Source: Sitta carolinensis
Taxonomy: Eukaryota > Chordata > Aves > Passeriformes > Sittidae
NCBI GenBank assembly: GCA_032173965.1
Contig: JAVUNC010000004.1
Coordinates: 64,416,501-64,480,500 of the forward strand
Direction of reading: 5' to 3'
Length of the DNA: 64,000 bases
This document shows, piece after piece, positions 39,500 through 50,739 of this stretch. The position numbers and the translations under genes were made by a program. Numbering within the stretch: position 1 is the first letter of the stretch; each line of letters begins with the position of its first letter. The notes beneath the pieces are model-generated. The model did not search any database and had not been told where the DNA came from. It worked only from the letters and a program-made list of their open reading frames with translations.

Positions 39500-40080
39500 C
39501 TTTTATAAATATTTTTTCATCTTCCCCTATATCAGCACCCCTCTGTTCTGGAACTGGGAGCTTCCAGAAAGATTGTGAAGTGTTAGCAGAGCTGGAGAAA
39601 TCTGCCACACCAGCTGGAAGAGGCACACTGAGGATCTGGTGAGTAGGAATGAGGCAGAAACCTAGCTGGAATAGGTCTGTGGTTTCAGGGCTGTGCCACA
39701 GACTTTGGCCTTTAAGGAATTCTGGTCCTGCTGGCTCCAGCATAGGAGGGAAGAACAAAGAGAAAGAGTAAGAAGCAATTTCACCATGGTTTAGTGCATG
39801 AAGACTGTGCTGAAGAGATAGCAGAACTTCTCTGGGTGCCCAACTCCAGCATGGGGAGGATGGAAGGACACAAAAGGGATGAGCAGTGCTCTCCAGTGGA
39901 TTTGTGCACCAAAGAGCACTGTCACCTCATCCACATGGAGCTACTTCCTTTGGGGGCCTCTCTGCCCTCCACCACTACTGTAAGTCAGGAGTTTTGCCTT
40001 CCCCATATTTCCAAGTCTCTTTTGATTCAGCCATCCCAGAGAGCTTTTGTGCTTCCCAAATTCTATCCTTTCAGACCTCC
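39500..40080. other. GC-richer unclassified block
   Basis: Mixed-composition sequence with an 89-codon reverse frame (39489-39758) and overlapping forward frames of 96 and 104 codons (39794-40084 and 39886-40200). No known domain was recognised. It could be an old repeat or a non-coding exon. Confidence 0.2.
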
Positions 40081-41182
40081 TTAAAAATAGCAGGAGGGCC
40101 CCAAAGTATGCCACTAAGACAGTCAGAGAAATTTGGAAAGGAGGTTTTGCAAAAATATTTACTATGTGAACACCCTTCTGCTGGTCTTCGTAGGAACTGA
40201 ACTTAATGACCAAGGGGAAATCTGAAACCAAAGCCTCTAACGGAACCCACAATTAAATAGAAAATCAACATGCCCTGCCTGTAATGACAACTGCAAAACT
40301 ATGTCAAAAGCACAAGCCTTTAGTGTCTTTATAGGTTTACAATATTTTTTTTTTAATTTGTTTAAGTGTGTACTAGTTGAATAAAATACACAGAAAGATG
40401 TGTCCTCTTCGGTGCTCTGCTGTCATCTTAAAATAATTATTTTTAGTTCAGAGGTTTGACTAACTGCTTATTGTAAATTCTGGCTATTATTATCACTTTG
40501 ATGTTGCAAAGTTGGAAAATAAGTCAGTTCTTTAGTCCAACAATCCTCTCTAGTTGAGAGTATAAGAAAATTAAAATTTGGCTGAATTACTTCCATTTTA
40601 TTTCTTCAGACATTTCAGCATTCAGAAATAATTATTGTAGGAAAAAAGTGTATATGTTATGCTTTTATTTTTTTTTCAGTCAAGTAACTAAATTGCAGTG
40701 TACATAATGCTGTTTGAGTCTTATCACTTACTTTTTCACACTCCTTGTTTTATGTAACTGACATGGTAAGAGTGGTGAAGCAGAGTTGGTACAATTACAT
40801 AAGGTGATAGAGAAGCCACTTGACTATAGCTACAGCAATGTAATTTTTTTGGCCCAAGAAAGTCACTGCTTGTCACCAGTGAAAGCTGCTCTGATGAAGT
40901 GGGGAAAACCCACTTCAGTGGTTACAGGTACATGGACTGTCTGTAAAAATGAATATTGATACGGTTTAGAAGAGACTCCTGAGAATAACTACAAAGAGGC
41001 ACTGATAATTTCAATGGGAACTAACAACATTTTCACCCAAAACAATGAATGTCACAGATTTAAGCGTACAGATTAAAAAAAGGTTGAGGACAGTAAAAGA
41101 AATGGAGTGTCCCCTGCTGCATTCCTAGGAGTTGAAAGTGGAGGAGGGCTTGTGGGCATGCCACATCAAAAGAAAAATTCTC

Positions 41183-41188
41183 CCATGA
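41183..41188. repeat. probable target-site duplication (left)
   Basis: CCATGA abuts the inferred 3' end of the reverse-strand LTR and matches CCATGG on the other side (41828-41833) at 5 of 6 positions. This supports the left boundary, though CATG-rich sequence nearby leaves a few bases of doubt. Confidence 0.45.
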
Positions 41189-41827
41189 CATCATGGAAGT
41201 TCTTCCACTCCCACAAGTCTCTCCCTTGATAGGGGAGACCTTCTGCAAAAGTCCTTGCTAAGAAAAAAGGCAAATGGGACTCTTGGTTGTTCTCGTTCTC
41301 CAGGTTGTTCATTGTTTTCTTATCAGCAATCTCAGCACTCCAGGCTTTACACCAGCTTAGTGTGAGGGAGAAAAAACACCAAAAGGCCCTGGACACACGG
41401 AATCAAGGTTCTCTTAAAGATAATTCACCCAGTTATCACCAATAACGTACATTGTTTCTGCTTTTCTACCAATAACCAACTAAATTTCTATTCATGTAAC
41501 TCTGCACTACAGCAAATTTTTATCAATTGTCCTGTGTCACCAACACTGCAGAAAATGGAGGAGATGAAGGAGAAAGAAGCCTAAAAATTACAAGAATCCT
41601 CCATCTTGCCCTAATCTACTTACCATACTAACAAACCCAAAATTATAGATTTCTCACCCTGTGATAAATTACCTGCTATGCTACTAATTTACATTCTTGA
41701 AAATTCTATTTCATCCCAAAGCCTAGGAAGCCCTGTCCATGGACGAAGGTTTAAAGTTGTGTTTGTCAGAGGGTTTGGATCCTTCAAAACATGCAGAGAA
41801 ATATTCTCTGTATTCTGGGTTCCAACA
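41189..41827 (-). mobile_element. solo LTR, endogenous retrovirus family A
   Basis: Read on the reverse strand, the element begins TGTTGGAACCCAGAA at 41827 and shares ordered blocks with the forward-strand LTR at 45694-46310. GAACCCAGAA is at the start (41813-41822 here, 45699-45708 there), CACAGGGTGA is in the middle (41654-41663 against 45877-45886), then AAGATGGAG (41599-41607 against 45930-45938), a TTATTGG segment, and a late AATGAACAA where the other copy has AATAAACAA. The length (639 bp) is close to the 617 bp of the relative. No internal retroviral sequence follows on either side, so it is a solo LTR left by recombination. The 3' boundary is inferred from the matching length and an imperfect duplication. 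More diverged than its relative. Confidence 0.65.
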
Positions 41828-41833
41828 CCATGG
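41828..41833. repeat. probable target-site duplication (right)
   Basis: CCATGG lies directly outside the TG end of the reverse-strand LTR. See the left copy at 41183-41188. A 6-bp duplication would suit a beta-retrovirus-like (ERVK-type) integrase. Confidence 0.45.
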
Positions 41834-43304
41834 GAAATGTCTAGTCATATATACAGGGACAGTATGACTGGTTGAGGGAGTGAGAATATGAAGGAAAATA
41901 CTGTTTTCTTAAATAGTCTGTCAAAGACTTGGCATACTTAGGGATATTTATCCAAAATTTCATGTTTTTAAGCTGTTGCAAATCAGAGAGAATAGTTTTC
42001 TAAGAAATATGTAAACAGGTCAGTATGACACCCATTAGATGAATGGATAACTCATTTTAAGACATTGTCAAATGTTGTAATGCAGTTATTGTTCAACTTC
42101 TGTATTTAACTGGTGCCAGTATCACTGAATAAAAACACAATTTAATATATTACAATATCCAACTACTGGCTTGGTAATCACTTCAGGTCAAAGATTCAAT
42201 CTGCTTTCTCTTTACAGTTTAACAGAACGCAGGTTTGATGTTGTCCCTGAAAATCAGCCTTCTGATTTGTTTTGGTATAATGGAGTCAGTTCTCATGAAT
42301 TGTAAGATAAACAAGAATCACATTTGCATTCCTTTGTAAAAGATATCACCTGATGGACTTCTCAAGTGACCAGTGGAGATGGAGAGGTGGGAACTTCTCT
42401 GTCCAATCTCTGGTCACTGTCCAGAAACTGATAGATACGAGGTCAACAATAAACTGGAGAGTTCTTTTCTTCTTCTCTGCCTGAACTCCTGTTGTGTGTG
42501 TTGCTGTGTGTTTCTATCCATGTCACAGCAACAGTTTGAGGCTCAGAAAATCCTGTGCCAAGATACCTTCAACAAATCCCTTCAGTGTGCCACAATTTCC
42601 CTACAAATTAAACAAAGCACAATATTTTTAATTCTTAGCAAAGTGCTTTCAAATCAACTGATCAAACTTTGGAAACTGTACGAGTGCCATTATTTATGTA
42701 TGTTTATTTGAATGTACCACTTGGTATTATAATATTAGTAAGGCATATTAATATTAACATTTCTGTGTAAACACATGCATATTTTTACCCAAATTCTTAA
42801 TTTAATGAATGCATTTATGTAAGTCATCGAAGTTGTCTTTCTGACACCTTTATAAAATTCATGAATGATGCACAGGATGCTTCTCTCCTCCACTATTTTT
42901 CAAGCTGACTGTATTTCTCTATTTAATGTTCATTTAAGCTAGTTTCTTGTACACAGAGGGGTTTCTAGCATGATGTAGCTACAAAAGGCTATTTAAAATG
43001 CTAGACCTTTTACCCATCCCTCTCTCATCCCTGATGGAAGCCTAGGAGACTTGGTAAATTGGAAGACACATGCACTTTTCAACTTTTGCTGTGCATAATC
43101 CATCAATTCAGAGTGAATTCCCCTTCCCTGCTGTTAAGGCCAAGCCTCCAGGCTGAATCTGAACAGCCACTACCTTCTTTTCTGTGAACTCTGCAACAAG
43201 ATGTTAAGGGAAATCTAAGGTGCAATGTGTAAATACTCTAGTGTTCATTAGTGAGTTTACTGGCTCATTATTTTAATTTTCATTGGCTCATAGCATATTC
43301 ATAT
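41834..43304. other. non-genic sequence
   Basis: No gene or repeat family was recognised. The longest reading frame is 112 codons (42373-42711), without resemblance to any protein. Confidence 0.5.
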
Positions 43305-43985
43305 TATGGCAAGATAACCCAAGCTGGAATGGACCTCAGGAGATTTCTACTCCAGTCTTCTGCTCAAAGCAGGATCAGCTGTAAGGTCAGAGAAGGTTTC
43401 TCAGGGCTTTATTCAGGTCATGGAAAAGACACAGCCCACTGGGCAAATTATTCTGGTGTTTGATTGTCCTCCTGGTAAAAAAGTTTCTTTCTTATATCCA
43501 TTCTGAACCTCCCTTGCTTCAGCTTATACCTTCTGTCTTTGGTATTATACCATGCAGCACTGTGAAAGGATCTGTCTGCTTTTCCGTAATAATTTGGTCA
43601 TGGCAAGGGCAGGGCTGTTTGGTCTCCCCAGAGCTTTCTGTCCTGCAGACTGAACAAGCCCAGCTCTTTCAGCCTCTCTGCAGAGCAAGTGCTTTAGTCT
43701 CCTGACCACCTGGGCTGCCTTCTGATGAACTTACTCAAGTTTATTAATGTCTTTCCTAAAATGGAGGGGCCACAAACTGTACATAGCCTTCCAGATTTCA
43801 TTTCATGACTAGAGATCTCATGAGTGCTGAGCAGAGAAGGCTAGTTACTTCTCTTGACCCTGTTAGCATAGCTTAGGAAGCTGTTGTTTTTCTTTTCTGC
43901 CAGGGCATGCTGCTGGCTCATGTGCAGCTTGCTGTCTGACAATACTCTCATGGCCTTTTTTTTTGCTTTTCCCATCTCTGTCTAG
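43305..43985 (-). mobile_element. CR1 LINE, 3' region, about 680 bp
   Basis: The longest continuous reverse-strand CR1 copy here. On the forward strand it runs from the 3' end (AAGCTGGAATGGACCTCAGG) through the GGGCAAATTATTCTGGTGTTTG and AAAGTTTCTTTCTTATATCC segments, AACAAGCCCAGCTCTTTCAG, a block equivalent to the usual GGCCACAAACTGTACA region, and TGCTGGCTCATGTGCAGCTTG near 43910-43935. These are the reverse complement of the well-known CR1 end of ORF2 and 3' region. Reading frames are broken. The terminal ATTCTATG repeats are missing and the copy is 5'-truncated at about 43985. Confidence 0.9.
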
Positions 43986-45601
43986 TAGTTCCTACTGACC
44001 AAAACTGGTCTTATGTGCATAAAATCCAAATTCCTGTCAATGACATCAGCTGTGCAACCAGATATTGACTCGTGGAATCCATCTGCCCCTCCAAGCCTTT
44101 CCTCTGCACTGGCAAGGCTCAACATAACATCACCTGGGTCTCCATAATTTTGGCACTCATTCCCATGGCTGTCTGATCACGCCTGACATGTTCAAGGTCC
44201 CTGCTCCAGATGTATTAGTGCTGCCAATGTACTTAAGCAGCAAGAGAAATAGCACATGGGTCAGACAAGCCTTGGCAGTTTCTTTGCAGCATGCTGGATC
44301 TGAGTTCCCAGCAAGCACCAGACTTCTTAGACAGCAAGCTGGATAAGCATTTTGAGCCTTCTGTACCCCTAGAGGTGAGTCCTGTGCTATTGTCTGCTGA
44401 GGCTTCCCCTTGGTGCTAATGCATGGTGCACCAGGAGGCTCTGTTTCTTCCCCAGGGATGGCTGTCTCTAACCTTGCCTGCTACCAACACACTGAACCAA
44501 CACTGCATCTGCAGTTTGGCCATCCAATCCTCATCAGGATTCACCAGACTCCTGTCTTTCCCAGGCTGGGGCTTTTCTCCTGACTCTCACAACTGACTGT
44601 GGTCTCTGTCTGCAGTCCCTCTGTGAAGTTACAGGTTCAGGCTTTTGCATCTGCAGGATGTCTATGAAGATGCCATTTATTCTCCCCACTGCTGTGCAGT
44701 TTGTCCCCTTGCTCTCACAGCTCCCTGTCTTGGCAAAATATTTCCCCATTTAGTACACACCTTGAGCAGACAAGGACACTTTTCCCCTGCTCCAGCCTTG
44801 GGGAGACAGACCAGCTGTGCTCTGCAGTCTGAGATCTGTAAAGCTTTATCCTCCCACTAAAGCTGTCACTTGAGTAGAGACCTTTGCTGTGCCAAGGGTA
44901 GTTACTCTATTTGGTGCTGGGACCTGTGCCCTGTGGTGCAACACTGCTGCTGATGAGTCCCACATGGCCTTCTGCAGATTTCTGTCCCTCTTCCACATGT
45001 CTTTCTGAGCAAACTGCTGATTCCAAGATCTCTGCCCTGGGACCTGTGCTCTGGAGCTGCTAACATGAGCAGAATGGATGCTTGAATCATTAACTAGGAT
45101 CCACCTTTCCCAGCAGTAGAGTCTGGAACTGAGAACACCAGAAAAATAACCCCAGAAGATCTAGAAGCAAAATCCAAAGCTGAAAGCACTGGAAGAACGC
45201 AAGAAGTACCCCAGCTCCATGGTATGTTTCCAACCCATGAATCGCCTCTCTAAATCCTAAGTCCCTCTTTCCAGCTCCCAGTTACTGCGTTTCCAAAAGA
45301 ACCTTGCTGTCACAGAATTAGCCTGGCTCCAGTGTGGGGTACCTCCTCATGAGGCTAGACATCCACTTGATCGTGGCCTGACAACACGACATGAACTCCA
45401 TCACCCCCTCTGCACTGCCCTCACTGCAGCTGGAAGCCAAGCACAGGCAACTGTCTCTCCACAATGAAACTGCTCCATCACCCTCACTGGATGTGTCCCT
45501 TCTTGCAAAACAAGCCTGGCAAATTCCCCTGGTCAGTTGTGGAGGCCATCACCACACACCCACATCACATCGAGGGTAACTGGAAACCCACCACAGGTGA
45601 A
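43986..45601. other. unclassified GC-richer tract between two CR1 copies
   Basis: About 1.6 kb of much higher GC than the window average, lying between the 5' end of one CR1 and the 3' end of the next. It does not match the CR1 sequence expected upstream of 43985. The motif GGGACCTGTG followed by C/T and CT occurs twice (about 44920 and 45040). A 71-codon reverse frame (44749-44534) is rich in basic residues near its end but unrecognised. It may be an old LTR or internal retroviral fragment, or another repeat family. Confidence 0.3.
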
Positions 45602-45687
45602 GAATCATTGAATCCATTGGAAAGGACCAGTAAATCACTGAGTCCAACCATTAACCCAACACTGCCAATTCCATCGCTAACCACATC

Positions 45688-45693
45688 CCTGAG
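45688..45693. repeat. target-site duplication of the LTR (left copy)
   Basis: CCTGAG, part of the CR1 sequence, is found again as CCTAAG at 46311-46316, directly after the LTR. The single difference looks like one later mutation. Confidence 0.75.
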
Positions 45694-46096
45694 TGTCAGA
45701 ACCCAGAACATTCCTCTGACTGTCCTGGGAGATCAGAGACCCTGGCAGGGGCTCAGAGACCCTGGCATGGAGTCAAAAACACCTGTGCATTTGACTTGAG
45801 CCCATGGAAAAAATTACTAACTTTGTATGAAGAACTACAAGACACTGGAGTGTGAGTAGAGTGATAGTTAACTTGGCACAGGGTGAAAACATAGAATTGT
45901 AGGGGTTTTATAATGGGAGTTTAGGGACAAAGATGGAGAATTCTGGGTGTGTCCCTGGCCACCTTCTTGGTCTTTTAGCCTCCATCTTCTGCTGTGGTGG
46001 TGGCACATTTTGATTGGTTTAGAGTAAAGGTACACTGTCTAATAAAGTTGATAGGTATTGGAAAATTATTATAAATAACAAATATGTAGATTTTAC

Positions 46097-46104
46097 TATA
46101 AAAG
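46097..46104 (+). promoter_or_regulatory. LTR TATA box
   Basis: TATAAAAG lies about 400 bp into the LTR and 88 bp before its AATAAA signal, the normal spacing for a retroviral U3 promoter. Whether it is active today is unknown. Confidence 0.6.
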
Positions 46105-46191
46105 ATAACACCAGCCAGAGGGTGTCAGTCTGCTTTGTTTCGAACTCCAAGAGGAACCTCTGCAGGCCAGGACCACAATCTACTAGATAAC

Positions 46192-46197
46192 AATAAA
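46192..46197 (+). terminator. LTR polyadenylation signal
   Basis: AATAAA in the R region of the solo LTR, about 118 bp from its 3' end. The family member on the reverse strand has a degenerate AATGAA at the equivalent place (41313-41308). Confidence 0.6.
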
Positions 46198-46310
46198 CAA
46201 ATCCTTGAACACGAGAACAGAGAGATCTCAGGCTGTTCTTCTGTGCCTGGCTGGGAAAAACAGAGACTTTGGGCAATTCTTGGGTCACAGCAACAGCACA
46301 AAACCCGAGA

Positions 46311-46316
46311 CCTAAG
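46311..46316. repeat. target-site duplication of the LTR (right copy)
   Basis: CCTAAG follows the LTR directly and restarts the CR1 sequence. It pairs with CCTGAG at 45688-45693. Confidence 0.75.
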
Positions 46317-48099
46317 TACCTCATCCATAGGTCTCTTAAATACCTCTGGGGATGGAGAATCAACCTACCACTTCCCTGGGCAGCCTGCTCCAATGCTGGA
46401 TAGTCCTTTTGGTCTATCTAAATCTTCTGCACCTCACCAAGGTCCTACACCAAGAGCCTCTGCTAATGAGACCATGAAACTTCTCTAATACCCTCTGAGC
46501 AGGTCTCCCTTAGCTCATGGCTGAAGCTGCCCTTGTAACATCCAAAAACTGATAGGATTTCTGTAGAAGTCAGCACTTGATGTTTGTGACAGATTAATAT
46601 TTTCTATTTTCCAGCAGCAGTTGGTTTTAAAGATAATATACCTATATGGTATTGTTAGCACCTCAGGTGTGTCACTCTTAAATTCCTGAGACACCTTTGG
46701 TGAAGAGTGTAAGGATCCAGATATTGCTAATCTTTTCTTTTTCTCAAAAGAAAAGTTTCTTAAAGACAGTAAGTTTCTTAAAATATCACTTTCTTTGGAC
46801 TTAAAAATTATCTCAGCCACCCAAAAAAGAAACTATGATATAAAAGAAGATAAGTTATATATAAAAGGTTATGCCATGTCCTTTTAATATGCATATACTT
46901 CTCCCACTGCAATGAAAGGTTGCCTGCACTGATGGGCAGACTTTGGCTTCAAATACTGACACCCTGTTTAGACTAAGACAGATATCGTCAGAAGTGATAG
47001 GGTAAAAATGTGACCAAATATTTTTCTTGTATCTTTTTACAGTGCTCACGTAATTCTCCGTACAAAAGGGTCAAAACAAAACAAAACTCAACATTTCAAA
47101 GCTCTGCTCATAAAATAAAATAAATGTCAAACCTTCTGGATTGTAACAAACTACTATGAGATGGAGAAAATATTTTAAGAAAAATATTTCTAAACCAGAA
47201 TGCCAAATAGACTCTCACATATGATAAGGAGGAAAAAATACTTTAAATACAAGAAGAGTCTAGATTAAAATGAAGTAGAATAATAAACTGAACATTCAAT
47301 AATAAAGAAAGGGCTAAAATTAACTAAACTATGCCATGTGAAAGATTATAAAAAGACAGTGAAAAAGAAACAGTGTTTGACAGGGGAATGTGCAGTTCTC
47401 ATTGGTTTTTGATAGAATTTGTACATGTATCAGAGACAATGCGGCTCATTGTATACAGCAGAATTCATAAATAATGAGACAAGATCCAGAAAAATGAGGA
47501 GCAATGATTCACCATTACCATGCTTTCAGCCCTCTGACTTTACAGGTAGGCATTGCCTTGTCTGCTTTACATGGGACTAAAAATCTGTGTGATGAGACTG
47601 AACTGATATTCTTTGCGTACCATCAGGAGGCACATCCAGAGTCATGACTTGTCCATGACAGATAAAACCATTGCTACAGCGTCCTATCAGATTTAATTTC
47701 AGAATTCAGAATAAACTGGAACTTCAATTTGCAAAAAAACTACTTTCTTAAAAAAGTGGGGGTGTCCCAGACAATAGAAGCAGTGAGGATCTGCTATCTA
47801 CATCTTGCCACTAAAGATTTAAAAACTTTAATCTAAGCATCCAACAATCTTGAATATACTATTCTGACACTGTTTCCAAAGCAAAATATTTATGGATTTT
47901 ACTGAGGTTTTATTTCTTTACACATGAGTACCATCTAGACATTTTGCCCCAATGTGGGATAAAAAATATTTCCAAATCTTGAAATTTTTCATGGAACTGA
48001 AATCAGGTTTTCCAGCTTGCACTAGAGAAGCACAAAAGCAATTTCAAAAGAAAATACAACTATTTGATCTAAGTAGGGACAAGATCACATATTTTAGAG

Positions 48100-48780
48100 C
48101 ACAAAGGGCTAAAGTAAACTTCAGCTGTTGTTTCCAACAACAAACAGATATTTCCGTAGTCACAGGGAGTAAGCCCAAGAGGCCTGGACAGTTTGCACAT
48201 GCTGAGCTGAGAAGTGCATTGGGATGCAGTGCTTGGAATCACCCTGCTATGGGTTAATTCCTTGCAGAGTAAAGGAAGGAAGAAGCTCTGTGCAGACATG
48301 TCTCCAATGCCACCAACATATAAAGTGAAAACCTTTGAGGTTTCTCAGACTCTGAGTGTGCAAAAGACATTTACCCATGGAATCTGAGCTGCTCGTTGAG
48401 TTTAAGGAGATTCTTGGGGCAATGCTGCACACAACTAAACTGTTGGAAACACTTGTACTTAGCAAGCACATTGGCTGTCAGTCTGTGAGCATCACAGCAG
48501 TTGTACACCTCTGTTTCCCACAGCACAACTGGGCCAAGCTCACCTGCTGGCACAGCTTTGCTCAGGAGAAGGAGATGATGCCTTTGCCAGCACCCTAAGT
48601 GCTCTGAGAGGGCCCAATAGCTGTGATTGGTCTCACCTGGGCACTTCTCACACATCCCCTGTCCATTTGCTCAGGAGCCCCATCCAAGCTCAGGCTCTGC
48701 CAGGTGATCTGGACTGGCTCTGGCTGATCCTCCTCCCAGCCTGGAGCAGTCAGAGTGCAAGTGTTTTTAACCACACAGTC
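48100..48780. other. GC-richer unclassified block
   Basis: Contrasts with AT-rich flanks. Overlapping frames occur on both strands (94 codons at 48655-48371 reverse, 101 codons at 47952-48257 forward) with no recognised domain. It contains GATTGG (inverted CCAAT) near 48625 and a forward TATAAAG near 48320. An old LTR fragment is possible, but no TG...CA ends or duplications were found. Confidence 0.2.
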
Positions 48781-49309
48781 CCCTTGTACTTTGAATACAC
48801 CTGAAAGAATTCACAGCAAAACTCGAAAATGGAAGTTTTGTAATGCATCACACCATGAGACTTTTACGATGATTTCGTCAAGAAGCAACTTATGTGTGTG
48901 TTGACATATTTGTGCTGATAAAGGTCAGTGTGTTAAGGGCAACATTAATTGAATAATAGACAGATTCATGGTAGATTATTTGGTATCTGGTGGTTGCCAA
49001 TCTGTAGATAGCTAAAATGAGCGTCATGCTTAGGATGTAGGGCAGAAGAGCTATGAGAGTTTGCTTTGCTTCACTGTGCAAGGTTTAAGTCTCTGTAGAA
49101 GTTTTCCCATTTCCTTTTAATAAAATACTTGGGGGTTGGTCTTTTTATTTTACCCAGTAGGACTGCAAAGTTGTCCAAATATGAATATCGTGGGAGCAAA
49201 TACATCACTGCTGCACCTTTGGGAACAGATAAGAAGAACACTTCATAAACCTGTTTTACAAAGCTTTTGCAAAATCAAATAATGGATGAATTTACACCTG
49301 TAACCCATT

Positions 49310-49325
49310 AAAAAAAAAAAAAAAA
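49310..49325. repeat. A16 homopolymer
   Basis: 16 consecutive A after CCCATT, without a retrocopy signature. Confidence 0.85.
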
Positions 49326-50189
49326 GTTCAAGGTGACAAAACTCATATGAAAAATTAAACAAATAACTGCAACAATTAGGTTAGTATTGCATTGATTCAC
49401 CACTGCTCATTAGTTTTTCGTATCAATGAAGACCTAGTCCCACTTCACACTAAATATTTGCAGAAAAAGATTCATTATGACCATTTTTAAGTTCAAAATA
49501 TTTCACCTCTGCATTCAATCTGCAGCATTTTCCCCAAGGTGCTAGTGTTTCTTGGTTTGCCCCAGAACAAGAAAGGAGGGGTAAAAAAACCAACTCAAAA
49601 TAAACCTAAACCCAGAGAAAAAAAACCAGGAAAACCAGACAGCTTTCATCACCTTATGGCATATCTGCTAAGTTCTCTCTACAGTACAGTATAGATGTCT
49701 GTCATAAGACACTACAAAAGAACAAAGTTTCACTTAAACTTTTATTTAACTTTTCCATTTAGTGCATTTTGAAAGTATTAAGTAGAAATTAATATGATAA
49801 TTACAAGGAAACAAGACAGAAATTTATTCAGAAACTGGATCAACACACTTTTGTTCAGATAATAATAATGCAGCACTTGAGGAGAAGGATTGGCATTTAA
49901 ACAAAAGCTGGATGCATATGAAACAATGTTTTAAATTTGCAAAAAGGTGACTATCCTTTTTGCTTGACTACCACATAGAAGTTGGAAATAAATTGCTTTT
50001 TAAACAAAAAGACATTGTATTTTTAATTATTGCTCATACAGGTACACAAGAGCAACAATATTGTTTTCTTAACTTAGACAATTTCCTACTTCTTTTGAAA
50101 AGGATCATTACTTTTATGATTTTTAGCTTCCATTCAGATTATAACAGTCAGGTAAAATTTATTTGTCTTAAAAGAAGTATTAGCTTGAT

Positions 50190-50302
50190 TTTTGGTTTGG
50201 TTTTCTGGGGGAAGGGAGTGAGTTTTTGCTGTTTGTTTGTTTGTGGGTGCAGGGTTTTTTTGGGTTTTGTTTTCTTTGTTTGGTTGGTTGGTTGGGTTTT
50301 TT
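50190..50302. repeat. T/G-rich low-complexity tract
   Basis: More than 100 bp almost lacking A and C, with GTTT, GGTT and TTGGG units and a T7 run. It produces an artificial reading frame rich in F, G, V and W. Probably a decayed microsatellite. Confidence 0.75.
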
Positions 50303-50709
50303 CCATCATCCATTTTAGTACTGGATAGAGCTGTACAAAATCATCATAAAGTAAAAAAAAATCCCATTCTCATTCCCTTGAGAAAAAGAATGTGTAGAGA
50401 ATTCAAGATGACAACGTTCTAGAAACAGTAAATTTAAGCACATTGTATTCAGTTTCTGTTAAAAACTCTAGCAATTTTGGACAGAAACCACATAAAAAAA
50501 ATGCTGGCTTAGCATTCTCCTTGCTCAAAAGGAAACTTGGTTCTTTATGGACTTTAGTGATTTCAGTTTACATCCCCATGTGTGCATTATGTGCCAAATG
50601 TGAAAGGCAAGGCTACTGCAAAACTGCTGAAAGGGACAGAGTTAAAAGCCTTTGGGGGACCCTCAAATGAGAAGAGTGAACAACAACCACCAAAATGTCC
50701 TCTCACTGC

Positions 50710-50739
50710 CCTTGGTAAAGAAGGATTTCTTTACCAAGG
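50710..50739. repeat. perfect inverted repeat, 13-bp arms, 4-nt loop
   Basis: CCTTGGTAAAGAA at 50710-50722, loop GGAT, exact reverse complement at 50727-50739. This is the longest perfect hairpin noticed in the window and its stem is of mixed composition. It is too short for a canonical microRNA precursor (about 30 nt in total), and pairing does not extend outwards. Confidence 0.85.

Larger units (their letters stand above)
35388..41182. other. non-genic sequence
   Basis: About 5.8 kb with no recognised repeat family. It includes an A26 run and two GC-richer blocks (36590-36850 and 39500-40080, listed separately). Reading frames reach 129 codons (36506-36895, reverse), and none is recognisable. 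Confidence 0.5.
45694..46310 (+). mobile_element. solo LTR, endogenous retrovirus family A
   Basis: 617 bp bounded by TGTCAGAACCC at the start and a degraded end ACCCGAGA (expected TGACA-like), flanked by a 6-bp target duplication inside a CR1. The internal layout is that of an LTR: a U3 of about 400 bp, a TATA box TATAAAAG at 46097-46104, and a polyadenylation signal AATAAA at 46192-46197, followed by about 110 bp of R/U5. No primer-binding site, coding region or second LTR follows, so it is a solo LTR. The 6-bp duplication suggests an ERVK-like group. Related to the reverse-strand copy at 41189-41827. Confidence 0.85.
45602..46440 (-). mobile_element. CR1 LINE interrupted by an LTR
   Basis: Two reverse-strand pieces are collinear in CR1. 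The first (45602-45693) begins with the terminal AATCATTGAATCCATTGG and runs through GAGTCCAACCATTAACCCAA to CATCCCTGAG. The second (46311 to about 46440) resumes at CCTAAGTACCTCATCC and continues with TTAAATACCTCTGGGGATGG, CTTCCCTGGGCAGCCTGCTC and a degraded tail. The consensus order is uninterrupted once the 617-bp LTR between them is removed, apart from the duplicated six bases. This shows that the CR1 was here before the LTR. Confidence 0.9.

Noticed and set aside
45464..45799. 111-codon forward frame
   Set aside because: It crosses from the unclassified tract through the CR1 end into the LTR, so it cannot be an ancestral gene.
46019..46393. 124-codon reverse frame
   Set aside because: Antisense across the LTR and its junction with CR1; an accident of the nested insertion.
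49960..50328. 122-codon forward frame with a hydrophobic end
   Set aside because: Its second half is the T/G-rich low-complexity tract, which gives F, V, G and W by composition. No homology was recognised.
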